Positions 25,804-34,018 of a DNA stretch of 64,000 nucleotides are shown here, piece by piece. The translations under genes were made by a program, and so were the position numbers. Numbering within the stretch: the first letter of the stretch is position 1; every line of letters begins with the position of its first letter. Source of the DNA: Cyclobacteriaceae bacterium (lineage in GTDB: Bacteria; Bacteroidota; Bacteroidia; Cytophagales; Cyclobacteriaceae); assembly GCA_025808415.1 (NCBI GenBank), contig CP075525.1, forward strand, positions 3,333,501 through 3,397,500, in the 5' to 3' direction. Under the pieces are notes generated by a model. That model searched no databases. It saw only the letters and a program-made list of their open reading frames with translations, and was not told the origin of the DNA.

Positions 25804-26726
25804 GCCTCAGCTGAATTTGTGGTTAACGACCTGAAAATATTCTCCAGCGAATTTTCCTCCACCTTCAATCCCAGCAACGCAATATTCCGTTGAGCAGCAA
25901 ACTTGAAAATTTCGGGGCGTATGTCTGTTGAGCCATCCGAAACCAACCTGAGTGTTGTTGGCGTTACACTGTCCACCTGTACTACACCATGCACAACACG
26001 AAGATCATCCAGACCGACTGGTTGGTCAAACTCAACAAGTACAACCGTTGAACTACCGCTTTTACCAAGCAGGTTGTTCAATTGGTCATCGGCTACAATA
26101 CTGCCCTTGTTAATAACAATAACCCGATCGCATAGGGCTTGAACTTCCTGCATAATATGGGTAGAGAAAATAACTGTTTTATCAGCACTTACATCTTTAA
26201 TAAGTTTTCTGATTTCCACCAACTGGTTCGGATCCAGTCCGGAAGTGGGCTCATCCAATATCAAGACTTTAGGGTTATGGATAAGCGCCTGCGCCAACCC
26301 CACCCGCTGCCGATACCCCTTGGAGAGCATTTCAATTTTTTTGTATTGCTCCTGCTCAAGGCCACAGCGCTCCACCATCTCTCCTACCCGTTTCTTCAAA
26401 CTTGTTCCGCGCAAGCCGTAAAGGCTGCCGATAAAACGAAGGTATTCGTGCACGTACATGTCGAGGTAAAGTGGATTATGTTCAGGCAGGTACCCAATGA
26501 TTTGCTTCACCTTCATGGGGTGTTCGGTAACATCCCAATGCTCAACTTTGATTTTTCCGGCCGATGGAGGAAGGTACGTGGTGGCGATCTTCATGGTAGT
26601 AGATTTGCCTGCCCCGTTAGGCCCCAGAAAGCCCACAATTTCACCTGCCCTAACGTTAAAGGAAATATCGTTAACGGCCTTTTGTTGCCCGTAAAGTTTG
26701 GTAAGGTGCTGAACGCTTAACGACAT
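25800..26726 (-). CDS. gldA: GldA, ABC transporter ATPase
   Basis: A 308-residue ATPase: Walker A GPNGAGKST (35-43), signature LSKGYRQRVGLAQAL (near 137-151), Walker B VLILDEPTSGLDP (near 158-170) and switch His in FSTHIMQE. The C-terminal 80 residues form the extension seen in ABC-2-type ATPases. It energises GldF/GldG. In many Bacteroidota gldA is distant from gldFG; here all three are adjacent in the order A-F-G. The upstream 174-bp intergenic region should contain the operon promoter, but I see no convincing consensus. Confidence 0.92.
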   Translation of the reverse strand: MSLSVQHLTKLYGQQKAVNDISFNVRAGEIVGFLGPNGAGKSTTMKIATTYLPPSAGKIKVEHWDVTEHPMKVKQIIGYLPEHNPLYLDMYVHEYLRFIGSLYGLRGTSLKKRVGEMVERCGLEQEQYKKIEMLSKGYRQRVGLAQALIHNPKVLILDEPTSGLDPNQLVEIRKLIKDVSADKTVIFSTHIMQEVQALCDRVIVINKGSIVADDQLNNLLGKSGSSTVVLVEFDQPVGLDDLRVVHGVVQVDSVTPTTLRLVSDGSTDIRPEIFKFAAQRNIALLGLKVEENSLENIFRSLTTNSAEA

Positions 26727-26900
26727 AGTTCAAGTAAGGGGCAAAACTAAAAAAATTAAGCTTGGGAACTAAAGCCATTCGGTCCTAAACAGGTTACGCA
26801 TACTGAACGAAGCGCATCAACGTTTATTCCGGGTTAACGGCATGTAAATTGCCTCAAACCAGAATTAGTAATAATATTGAAAACTAAAAAAGTGAAGGAT

Positions 26901-28337
26901 ATGCGGTTATGGATCATTGCAATGCTGGTAGTCCTAAGTGCTGGTAAAACATTCGCACAGACCAAACCCGGCTATGAACTGCGTTTTAAAATTACCGGCC
27001 TTAAAGATACCACCGTTTACCTGGGCTATTACTATGCCGAAAGCACCTACGTGCGGGATACGGCACGCGTAAACAACAAAGGCGAGTTTGTTTTCGATAA
27101 TAAGCAAACGCTTCCACAAGGCATTTACTTTATTGTGCTCGACAAAACCCGGCTTTTTGATTTTGCCGTTGGCGTCAACCAGTATTTTTCAATGGAAACA
27201 AACACTACCGACTACATAAAAAACATGGTGGTAAAAAATGATGTTGACAACAAACTCTTCTTTGAAAACATGCACTTTAACCTGGATCGAAACAAAGAAG
27301 CTGATCCCTACATTAAAATAGTACAGGACACTACGCTAAAAGACGAAGCCAAAAAGAAGGAAGCCCGCGATGCGTTCGGCAAAATCAACGATAAAGTTAT
27401 GGCCTACCAAAACGAGTTGATTGCCATGCACCCAAAAACCATGACTGCCCGATTGCTTAAAAGCACCAAACGAATTGATATACCCGAGCCTCCGAAAAAA
27501 GCAGATGGCAGCATAGACTCCACTTTTCAACTGCGCTACTATCGCAAACACTTCTTCGATAATTTCGACATCAGTGATGATGCCCTCATCCGTTTGCCTC
27601 AACCCATTTACAGCCAAAAGATAAATGAGTACCTCGACAAACTTTACGCACCCCAGGTCGACACCTTGAAAAAAGCCATCGAACCGCTTATTACGCGCGC
27701 AAAACCAAACCCGGAAACCTATAAGTACTTGGTTTGGACCCTGATGCTGAAATACCAGACCCCGGAATTTATGGGGTTGGACGAGTTGTTTGTTTACCTG
27801 AACGATAAATACTTTGCTTCAGGCGAAATGGATTTTTGGGTAAACGACCGGCTAAAGAAAAATTTAAAAGACCATGCCGACCGATTGCGCAAAAGCCTGA
27901 TTGGCATTACCGCCCCCAACCTGATTATGCAGGATGCCGCCCTGCAACCGCGAAACTTGCATAACATCAAAAACAAATACACCATTATCTACTTCTTCGA
28001 TCCTGACTGCGGACATTGTAAAACCGAAACACCCAAACTGGTTGACTTCTATACGAAAAACAAAGCCAGGTTCGACCTGGAGGTGTTTGCTGTAAGTGCC
28101 GACACTTCCATGCAAAAAATGCGCGACTACATAAAAACCATGAACATGAAATGGATTACGGTGAATGGCCCGCGCACCTATGTTGGCTCCTACCACGACT
28201 TATACGATGCCATGACTACACCCACGATATATATTCTGGATGACAAGAAAAAAATCATTGGTAAGAAACTTCCGGTTGAACGACTGGAGGACTTCTTTAT
28301 CAATTATGAAAAATTCAAAAAGAAACAGGGAACCTAA
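26901..28337 (+). CDS. DUF4369/DUF5106 thioredoxin-like (TlpA-type) exported protein
   Basis: A 478-residue exported protein. I begin at the ATG at 26901 (RLWIIAMLVVLSAGKTFAQ, a good signal peptide); a TTG at 26877 lies further upstream. Residues about 20-125 form a DUF4369 beta sandwich (FKITGLKDTTVYLGYYYAES), the middle 130-330 is the helical DUF5106 region, and 340-475 is a TlpA-like thioredoxin domain with FFDPDCGHCKTETPKLVDFY and the cis-Pro loop ATTPTIYILDDKKK (written MTTPTIY in the sequence). It is probably a periplasmic disulfide reductase or oxidoreductase. It is divergent from gldA. Confidence 0.88.
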   Translation: MRLWIIAMLVVLSAGKTFAQTKPGYELRFKITGLKDTTVYLGYYYAESTYVRDTARVNNKGEFVFDNKQTLPQGIYFIVLDKTRLFDFAVGVNQYFSMETNTTDYIKNMVVKNDVDNKLFFENMHFNLDRNKEADPYIKIVQDTTLKDEAKKKEARDAFGKINDKVMAYQNELIAMHPKTMTARLLKSTKRIDIPEPPKKADGSIDSTFQLRYYRKHFFDNFDISDDALIRLPQPIYSQKINEYLDKLYAPQVDTLKKAIEPLITRAKPNPETYKYLVWTLMLKYQTPEFMGLDELFVYLNDKYFASGEMDFWVNDRLKKNLKDHADRLRKSLIGITAPNLIMQDAALQPRNLHNIKNKYTIIYFFDPDCGHCKTETPKLVDFYTKNKARFDLEVFAVSADTSMQKMRDYIKTMNMKWITVNGPRTYVGSYHDLYDAMTTPTIYILDDKKKIIGKKLPVERLEDFFINYEKFKKKQGT

Positions 28338-28452
28338 CGGGCAATTCCACTCAGTAATCGGCCTTTTGTAACATTTTTTGATTTTTTAACGTCATAGATG
28401 CAACTATTCCGGGGTATCGGAGTATCTATTACGGTATTAAAGGACGAACACT

Positions 28453-28920
28453 ATGACATTACTCAGTAAACTTCTTGGCAAAAGCCCTAAAAAAGAAATT
28501 AAGGCCCGCTGTCCGATTACGAAAGAATCCATTGAGAATGGATTTGGCTACATGCTTACCACCGCAGAAGTAGTTGCCTCCAGGAAATACTGGGACATGG
28601 TGATGACCGAACCTGAAACGCTTTCATACACCATTTCGCATTTCAGCAACCAGCCCAACGGCACACAAATGCGCAACCTCATTTTTGAAAAATACAGCTC
28701 CATCGAAAAGCCATGGATCATCTCCGACTCGTGCATTAACTTATTTGATGTGGATAAAGGCGAAGCCCGCCAACGTGCCAAACAATGGTGGGAAAACGAA
28801 GGAAACTTTGTGCCGAAGGAAGCCGGCCCGGCTGTTGAAAAGTTAGAGCCAAAAGTATTTCAATCGTTTAAAGACTATGCCGTGCTGGAAGCAGGACGAA
28901 ACCGTGTACCGGTTTTATAA
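28453..28920 (+). CDS. hypothetical protein with an N-terminal cysteine pair
   Basis: A soluble 155-residue protein with no signal peptide. It begins TLLSKLLGKSPKKEIKARCP and contains a region that might be a small treble-clef or zinc-free fold (RCPITKESIENGFGYMLTTA). The remainder is helical with WENEGNFVPKEAGPAVEKLE near residue 112. I recognise no family. Isolated between a thioredoxin gene and a long intergenic region, it appears to be a single-gene unit. Confidence 0.65.
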   Translation: MTLLSKLLGKSPKKEIKARCPITKESIENGFGYMLTTAEVVASRKYWDMVMTEPETLSYTISHFSNQPNGTQMRNLIFEKYSSIEKPWIISDSCINLFDVDKGEARQRAKQWWENEGNFVPKEAGPAVEKLEPKVFQSFKDYAVLEAGRNRVPVL

Positions 28921-29450
28921 GATCAGCCTACCCAATTTTGACCCGCAATCCTACACAATCACTTAGATTCCGGCTCTTGGGCCTTCATGACAGTTAAGTG
29001 CATTTCCAGATTATCAGAATGTTTGAAGATCATTGGAAGCCATCTCAATGATGCAATTATTGAACCGCAGAGTACGCACAAAGGGCGCAAAGCGATACAG
29101 GCGGCCTCTTCTCTGTGAACTTGGTGCTTTCTTCGTGCCCTTAGTGGTTAAACATATTTTTGAGAAGGCTTCTAGATTGTAATTCATTATCCGCCATTCA
29201 ATCTGCATCATTAAAAATGTATTTTTAACCATGTAATATTTCCCTCCGTTTTCAACCTCCCTGAAAACAGCCGATCTTTAAATCTTGCAAAATTTAAAGG
29301 GTAGTAGTATAAAATGCGCACTGTCGCTAGTACAATCTGTCAATGGTTAATAGTGCAAAACCACCATTTTAAAAATGTAGGTTTTTTGAAATAGTTGCCG
29401 TGCAACGCAGCAAAGTACGTGGTAAGTTTGATTAAACAAATCCCCCGTAT
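28921..29450. other. 530-bp intergenic region with a degenerate inverted repeat
   Basis: No reading frame with convincing coding character is seen. At 29063-29152 two arms, AACCGCAGAGTACGCACAAA at the left and (as its complement) AACCACTAAGGGCACGAAG at the right, form a degenerate inverted repeat of a kind common in intergenic DNA of many bacteria. The rest (29165-29440) is AT-rich and may hold promoter elements for the broken lipoprotein gene that follows, but none is clear. Confidence 0.6.
29063..29152. repeat. degenerate dispersed inverted repeat
   Basis: The left arm contains CGCACAAAGGGCGCAAAG and the right arm on the opposite strand contains CACTAAGGGCACGAAGAAAG. Similar 'AAAGG-CACGAAG' arms recur in intergenic DNA of diverse bacteria. 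The two arms are about 30 bp each and only partly complementary; copy number needs a genome search. Confidence 0.5.
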
Positions 29451-30215
29451 ATGAACAGCTTTAAACTACCCCCCCCGCAACCTTATCTTCAGGATAATGT
29501 TGCTGCTTTTACCGGCCTTGCTGGTGACCTGTACCGTTGAAGAGGAACAAACCATTGACCCGGTTAAACCCCCTGAAACGGTGAACAAGAAAAACCCCTA
29601 CTCGGTTGAAAACGTAACCCAGGCCTTTGAAAACCTGGTGGCCCGCTCAGGCGGACGGATTAAGATAGCAGTGCCATCAACCACCCACAACTATGTGCAG
29701 TTCCAACCCCAAAACCTCGACCAGGTTATGCTGCTGCAGGATTTAGGCTACGACCTGTGGGACGAACCGCTTGACCAACATATTGAATACGCTGGCGACT
29801 ATTATCAGCATCCTGGCTTGCCCGATTCATTGAATTACTTCTATACACTCATCCCTGAAAATTATTCGATAACCCAAAATGTACCTACACCATACTTTCG
29901 CAGGTTATTTTGTTTGATGACAACGCAGGTGACGAACAGGATATTGAGGATGACCCGTGGATACCCGACCCGGAGAATTGCCCCGATCCATATAACCCAA
30001 ATTGCCCATGTTATGAAGGGCCTTGTGCCCGTACTTCTGGTGAAGGAATGGTTGACCTTCGGGAAGACCTGGTAAAGAAAACCACAAAATATTTGTTAGA
30101 GGGTGGCGTTGACCTGATGGAGCTTTATAACCAAATGATGATTTTGGCGGGCTATGAAGATGACCTGAAAGCGAATGATCTTTCTATCGATTTCATTTTT
30201 TGCTTTCAGGTGTGA
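29451..30215 (+). pseudogene. frameshifted lipoprotein gene (N-terminal fragment)
   Basis: Three successive frames make one protein. ATG 29451 gives MNSFKLP and then a C8 tract (29469-29476); with one C fewer it would continue RNLIFRIMLLLLPALLVTC, a good lipoprotein signal. From ATG 29497 the frame is intact (SVENVTQAFENLVARSGGRI, YDLWDEPLDQHIEYAGDYYQ) until about 29885, where one base is missing; the continuing frame is YTILSQVILFDDNAGDEQD and runs to a stop at 30215. It resembles the N-terminal part of large secreted proteins common in Bacteroidota, whose later domains are absent. I could not name the family. The 3' end overlaps the next gene by 41 bp, suggesting a recombination junction. 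Confidence 0.65.
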
Positions 30216-30834
30216 AGAAGATAAAAGCCCTGAGTTTGTATTCATGATTTTTGAGTTACCTTTTAATGTGACTCCGGGCAATGATTACATAAATGTGGGG
30301 GATACCTTGTGGATTACCTCAGAAATTCCGGATACCATCCATGAGTATTATTCTGGCGATTATTACAAAATTGTAAATTTTGATTTCAGTTTTAGTTTAG
30401 GAATAAGGAAACTAGTTTCAGGAGGATTCAATTTTGGTGATCAACCTGGAGCTACCGCCCAATTCAATTTTATCCAGGAAATAGGATCGATACCATTTTT
30501 CGGAGAAACATTCAGTGATTTTAAATTAGTCTACATCAATGAAAAGTATGTTTCGAAAATTGGAATTATCCCACAAAGCACTGGCGTATACTGTTTAAAC
30601 TTTTTAGGACCAAGCCAACTTGAGCTTAAGTCAGTAACCGACTTAGGGAGAACTTTAGATGGCAGACAACGAATACCAGCTTATGAAACTCTGTTCTTCA
30701 TTATCAATGGCGGTAATAATAATTTGTCTCTACTTCGGGAGAACTGTATTCTTAGTTCAGATTCAAATCCCAATAATTATAGGGCTTTCTATTATGAGCA
30801 AAAAGGCACCTTTACTTTCCGTGTTGTTGAGTAG
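30175..30834 (+). CDS. putative lipoprotein, paralogue of the gene at 31070
   Basis: A 219-residue protein with a short hydrophobic start and a possible lipobox (FLSISFFAFRC, then EEDKSPEFVFMIFELPFNV). It aligns along its full length with the protein at 31070: shared phrases are SPEFVF/DPEFVF, GDTLWI, YYKIVNFDF/YFKLKNFDF and the C-terminal GTFTFRVVE/GSFTFRVVE. The pattern is mainly beta-strands. The signal is odd: it lacks the basic residues before the hydrophobic core, and the 5' end lies inside the tail of the broken lipoprotein gene, so the true start may have been lost. Codon and base composition are more AT-rich than most neighbours. Confidence 0.65.
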   Translation: MIFLSISFFAFRCEEDKSPEFVFMIFELPFNVTPGNDYINVGDTLWITSEIPDTIHEYYSGDYYKIVNFDFSFSLGIRKLVSGGFNFGDQPGATAQFNFIQEIGSIPFFGETFSDFKLVYINEKYVSKIGIIPQSTGVYCLNFLGPSQLELKSVTDLGRTLDGRQRIPAYETLFFIINGGNNNLSLLRENCILSSDSNPNNYRAFYYEQKGTFTFRVVE

Positions 30835-30891
30835 GGAAATGAATTTAGAAATATGAATGCAAAAAGCAATTACAGCAACAAAAACCTATGC

Positions 30892-30938
30892 CGTTGTTGG
30901 TGTTGTGCAGCGGCTATGCGGGCAGGTCACCAACAACG
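30892..30938. repeat. hairpin repeat, copy A
   Basis: CGTTGTTGGTG pairs with CACCAACAACG across a 25-base loop. It shares the arms TTGTTGGTG/CACCAACAA and the inner GTTGTGCAGC-like sequence with copy B at 30987-31032, which is in the opposite orientation. It lies between the two paralogous lipoprotein genes. Confidence 0.55.
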
Positions 30939-30986
30939 ATTGTTATTAAAAATTTATGGATAATGGTTAAATCTTTTCGCAAAATT

Positions 30987-31032
30987 CCTTGTTGGTGGGC
31001 TGCGCACGTTACAGCCCGCAACACCAACAAGG
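30987..31032. repeat. hairpin repeat, copy B (inverted relative to copy A)
   Basis: CCTTGTTGGTG pairs with CACCAACAAGG; inside, GGCTG pairs with CAGCC. Its reverse complement matches copy A over TTGTTGGTGTTG. Two such elements in inverted orientation flank about 50 bp. Confidence 0.55.
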
Positions 31033-31069
31033 GCAAGGGCAACCCAGGTAAACAACTTAGTTACAAGCT

Positions 31070-31759
31070 ATGGCTGGTAATTTACAAAGAGTAGTAACAG
31101 GCTCATGGAGCCTGTTACTACTACTTCTCCTCTCCGCTAAATGTAACGAAGAAAAAGATCCGGAGTTTGTGTTTATGACGTTTGAGATTCCTATTACAAT
31201 TAATCCAACTGGCGAAACACTTACCCTAGGTGACACTCTTTGGATTAATGGTCAATTTTCAGATACTCTATTGGATATTCATTCAGGAAAATACTTTAAA
31301 CTTAAAAACTTTGATTTTAAAAGTAAAATCTGTATATCTAGAATAAACAACAATCAATTATATACATCACAACAACAACCAGCATTTAATGAATTCAGCT
31401 ATTATGGTGATGTCTATCAAACAAGTTCAATCTGTGGCCCAGTAACATTTAATTATTCAAATGGTCAATATTTTTACAAAGTAGCCCTTATTCCAAAAAA
31501 TACTGGAGTATTCAATATTTTCGTTAATCGTCCCGTGGATTTACATGGCTTTCCAGATGAACAAATTGATTTAGTTCCATACATCAATTTAGGTGTTGCA
31601 TCTGATGGAAGAAAAAAAATACCTGTTTACGAAGCTTTTCTTTTCATTGTTAATAATGGCAGCACAAACTTTGAATTATTCAAGCAGTATGCCAAGCCGG
31701 GAACAGATATAGTACCAAGTGAAGAAAAAGGCAGCTTTACTTTTCGGGTTGTTGAATAA
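31070..31759 (+). CDS. putative lipoprotein, paralogue of the gene at 30175
   Basis: A 229-residue protein with a hydrophobic signal region SLLLLLLLSAKC, then NEEKDPEFVFMTFEIPITIN; the Cys in SAKC is a plausible lipidation site. The mature part is beta-rich and aligns with the upstream paralogue (GDTLWI, KYFKLKNFDF, PVYEAFLFIVNNG, GSFTFRVVE), so this is a tandem duplication. No known domain is evident. The coding sequence for the signal peptide contains a perfect 14-bp inverted repeat (31091-31121). The sequence is AT-rich compared with the flanking core genes, which may point to recent acquisition. Confidence 0.75.
   Translation: MAGNLQRVVTGSWSLLLLLLLSAKCNEEKDPEFVFMTFEIPITINPTGETLTLGDTLWINGQFSDTLLDIHSGKYFKLKNFDFKSKICISRINNNQLYTSQQQPAFNEFSYYGDVYQTSSICGPVTFNYSNGQYFYKVALIPKNTGVFNIFVNRPVDLHGFPDEQIDLVPYINLGVASDGRKKIPVYEAFLFIVNNGSTNFELFKQYAKPGTDIVPSEEKGSFTFRVVE
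31091..31121 (+). repeat. perfect 14-bp hairpin inside a lipoprotein gene
   Basis: GTAGTAACAGGCTC, the three bases ATG, then the exact complement GAGCCTGTTACTAC. It starts 21 bp after the lipoprotein ATG, where initiating ribosomes would meet it. A stem this long in a coding region is unlikely by chance; it may slow translation or be the footprint of an insertion. Confidence 0.7.
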
Positions 31760-31768
31760 AAATAAGGT

Positions 31769-32308
31769 ATGAGAAGCATTTATCTTTTACTGGCCTTGGC
31801 CGCTACCGCACAAACCTTTGGGCAGGACAAAAAATTATTTTTTGAAACTGCCCTGCGCCTGGGCACGGATGCCGAAATGGTTTTTATCGGGCCTGCCATT
31901 TCTGCTGGTGCAGGTATAAACCTGGGTGATTACGTGTCCGTCAGCACATCGTATACGTTTTACTATTCCCGCATAAGCGGCCCCGAAACGTTTTTGACCC
32001 ATACCGTTGACCTTGTACCCGTTTTTCAATTTCAAAACCCCTTCCGTAAAGGCCACGGGTTGTACATTGGAGTCGGCCCTGCCTGGCAATACCGCAGGCA
32101 AGCCCCGGAAGAACTTATGGTGGAAAAACCACGGTATTGGCTCGCGGCTTTTAACCTGGGCTATCGATTTACACCCATTTTGTGTGGCAAAGAACGAGCC
32201 CTTGCGGTAGACCTAAAAGGGTTTGGCCCTTATAAACAAAACGAACCTGACGGCCAATATGTTGAAGTACTTACCCAACTTATGCTGGGGGTAAGACTTC
32301 GGTTTTAA
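31769..32308 (+). CDS. predicted outer-membrane beta-barrel protein
   Basis: A 179-residue protein with a signal peptide (RSIYLLLALAATAQTFGQD) and alternating amphipathic strands (GAGINLGDYVSVSTSYTFYY, GHGLYIGVGPAWQYRRQA, AAFNLGYRF, LMLGVRLRF) that end on an aromatic residue, as expected for an outer-membrane barrel insertion signal. About eight strands are likely. It starts 9 bp after the second paralogous lipoprotein, so they are likely co-transcribed. No family is recognised with confidence. Confidence 0.7.
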   Translation: MRSIYLLLALAATAQTFGQDKKLFFETALRLGTDAEMVFIGPAISAGAGINLGDYVSVSTSYTFYYSRISGPETFLTHTVDLVPVFQFQNPFRKGHGLYIGVGPAWQYRRQAPEELMVEKPRYWLAAFNLGYRFTPILCGKERALAVDLKGFGPYKQNEPDGQYVEVLTQLMLGVRLRF

Positions 32309-32342
32309 CTTCGCAATGTTTCATTTATTACGTGAACAAACT

Positions 32343-32861
32343 ATGAACACTAAGATTATCCTTTTTAGTGCCTTGATTTGCATAATGGCTAACACTGCCT
32401 GTGCACAAGAGGGATTACCAGTAGTGAAACTTACAAAGGGTGAAAGAATGTGGTTGGCTGCTTATGACGATACCACCAAAGCCCTGGCGTGGCTATTTAT
32501 AAATAAGCGGAACGTCCATACAAAAAATCAAAAGCCCCTGTACCTGGTTTTAGGCGCATCAACAGCCGCCATGATAGGTGGAGGCCTTATGCTTGAACGC
32601 GACCTGAACAGTTCCCCGACAGCTACATACGATCAAGCCAATTATGCCGGGCTTACACTGATGTTTGTCGGAACGGCAGGAGTACTGGCGAGTGGTACCG
32701 CGTTGGGTATTTCGTACATTGCCTTAAACCCCTATACGGTAAAAAAGTACGATCGGCTGCTCGCCCTGCACAAAGCCAATAAACCATTACCCGAATTTTA
32801 CGTAAAGCGAATGACACCGTATCTTTCACGTACATTAACACCACCCATTAAAGAACGTTAA
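32343..32861 (+). CDS. exported membrane protein of unknown function
   Basis: From ATG 32343 the product has 172 residues: a signal peptide (NTKIILFSALICIMANTACA), a soluble stretch, and two later hydrophobic helices (YLVLGASTAAMIGGGLML near 58-75 and AGLTLMFVGTAGVLASGTAL near 93-112). An in-frame upstream ATG at 32316 would add nine residues. The gene follows the barrel protein by 34 bp and is probably in the same unit. No family can be named. Confidence 0.65.
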   Translation: MNTKIILFSALICIMANTACAQEGLPVVKLTKGERMWLAAYDDTTKALAWLFINKRNVHTKNQKPLYLVLGASTAAMIGGGLMLERDLNSSPTATYDQANYAGLTLMFVGTAGVLASGTALGISYIALNPYTVKKYDRLLALHKANKPLPEFYVKRMTPYLSRTLTPPIKER

Positions 32862-32917
32862 GCAGCCGTTGAAAGAAACTTATCCCTTTGGCGTTGTTGG
32901 TTTGTGCAGGTGGTATG

Positions 32918-33892
32918 TTACTTGCTCCGATCGATTGTGAACTGCACCAATTGGATCAGGGATTTTTTATAATCCGATTCAGGCAAACCAATCAGCAACT
33001 GAAGTGCTTCCTGATGATACTTGTTCATTACTTCGTTGGCATACTCAATGCCACCGGATTGTTTTACAAATGAAATAACCTCGCTTACCTTCTTAGGCTT
33101 CTCGCTTTCACTCCTTATAATTCCGATAATCTTTCGCTTCTCCAACCAGCTTGCTTTGGAAAGCCCATAAATCAACGGAAGGGTCATCTTTTTTTCCTTA
33201 ATGTCAATTCCCAGTGGTTTTCCAATTTCATCTTCACCATAGTCGAACAAATCATCTTTAATTTGAAATGCCATACCAACCTTTTCACCAAATGCACGCA
33301 TGGTTTTCACCACATCATTTGCGGCACCCGATGAACTGGCACCTACTGCGCAGCACGAAGCAATAAGCGAGGCTGTTTTTTGACGGATAATTTCATAATA
33401 GAGCTCCTCTGTAATATTGAGTGAACGGGCCTTCTCCATTTGCAGCAATTCGCCTTCGCTCATTTCGCGCACCGCATTGGAAACAATGTCCAGCAGGTGA
33501 TAATCTTTATTCTCAACGGACAACAATAACCCTTTGGAGAGCAGGAAGTCGCCTACCAAAACGGCTACTTTGTTTTTCCACAACGCATTGATCGAAAAAA
33601 ACCCACGCCTGTAGTTGGCATCATCCACTACATCGTCATGTACCAGGGTAGCCGTGTGTAGCAATTCAATTAGGGCAGCTCCCCGATAGGTAGACTCATT
33701 GATGGAGCCGCATGTACCTGCACTTAGAAACACAAACATGGGGCGCATTTGCTTGCCCTTGCGCTTCACGATATAATTCATGATCCGGTCAAGCAGCATC
33801 ACCCGGGTCTTCATGGAGTCCCTGAACTTCTGCTCAAACTCACCCATCTCCCGGGCAATAGGAACCTTGATATCTTCTAGGCGTAGCGACAT
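32918..33892 (-). CDS. polyprenyl diphosphate synthase (long-chain, IspB-like)
   Basis: A 324-residue cytosolic prenyltransferase. The first aspartate-rich motif is LVHDDVVDDA near residue 72 and the second is IKDDLFDYGED near residue 200. The residue five positions before the first Asp is Ala, as in long-chain (octaprenyl type) synthases where a small side chain leaves the product tunnel open. The enzyme extends farnesyl diphosphate with isopentenyl units, probably to supply the menaquinone tail. I start at ATG 33892 (SLRLEDIKVPI); upstream Met codons add a non-conserved hydrophobic stretch. The gene stands alone on the minus strand. Confidence 0.9.
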   Translation of the reverse strand: MSLRLEDIKVPIAREMGEFEQKFRDSMKTRVMLLDRIMNYIVKRKGKQMRPMFVFLSAGTCGSINESTYRGAALIELLHTATLVHDDVVDDANYRRGFFSINALWKNKVAVLVGDFLLSKGLLLSVENKDYHLLDIVSNAVREMSEGELLQMEKARSLNITEELYYEIIRQKTASLIASCCAVGASSSGAANDVVKTMRAFGEKVGMAFQIKDDLFDYGEDEIGKPLGIDIKEKKMTLPLIYGLSKASWLEKRKIIGIIRSESEKPKKVSEVISFVKQSGGIEYANEVMNKYHQEALQLLIGLPESDYKKSLIQLVQFTIDRSK

Positions 33893-34018
33893 GCGGCACA
33901 ATATTACAATGCCTGCTACCGCTTTCAAAATGGATAATTCAAACCGAAATTATGGTTAAATGGCCTCATCATTCTATCTTGGAGGGCACATAAAAATTCC
34001 CTCACAGCCCGATTACCC

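Noticed and set aside
26139..26720. A 193-codon plus-strand frame opposite gldA
   Set aside because: gldA on the minus strand has all ABC ATPase motifs; the opposite frame is a coding shadow without recognisable features.
30892..31032. Hairpins considered as integron attC sites
   Set aside because: In attC sites the outer boxes read RYYYAAC first and GTTRRRY last; here GTT-like arms come first and AAC-like arms last, and no integrase gene or cassette array is seen.
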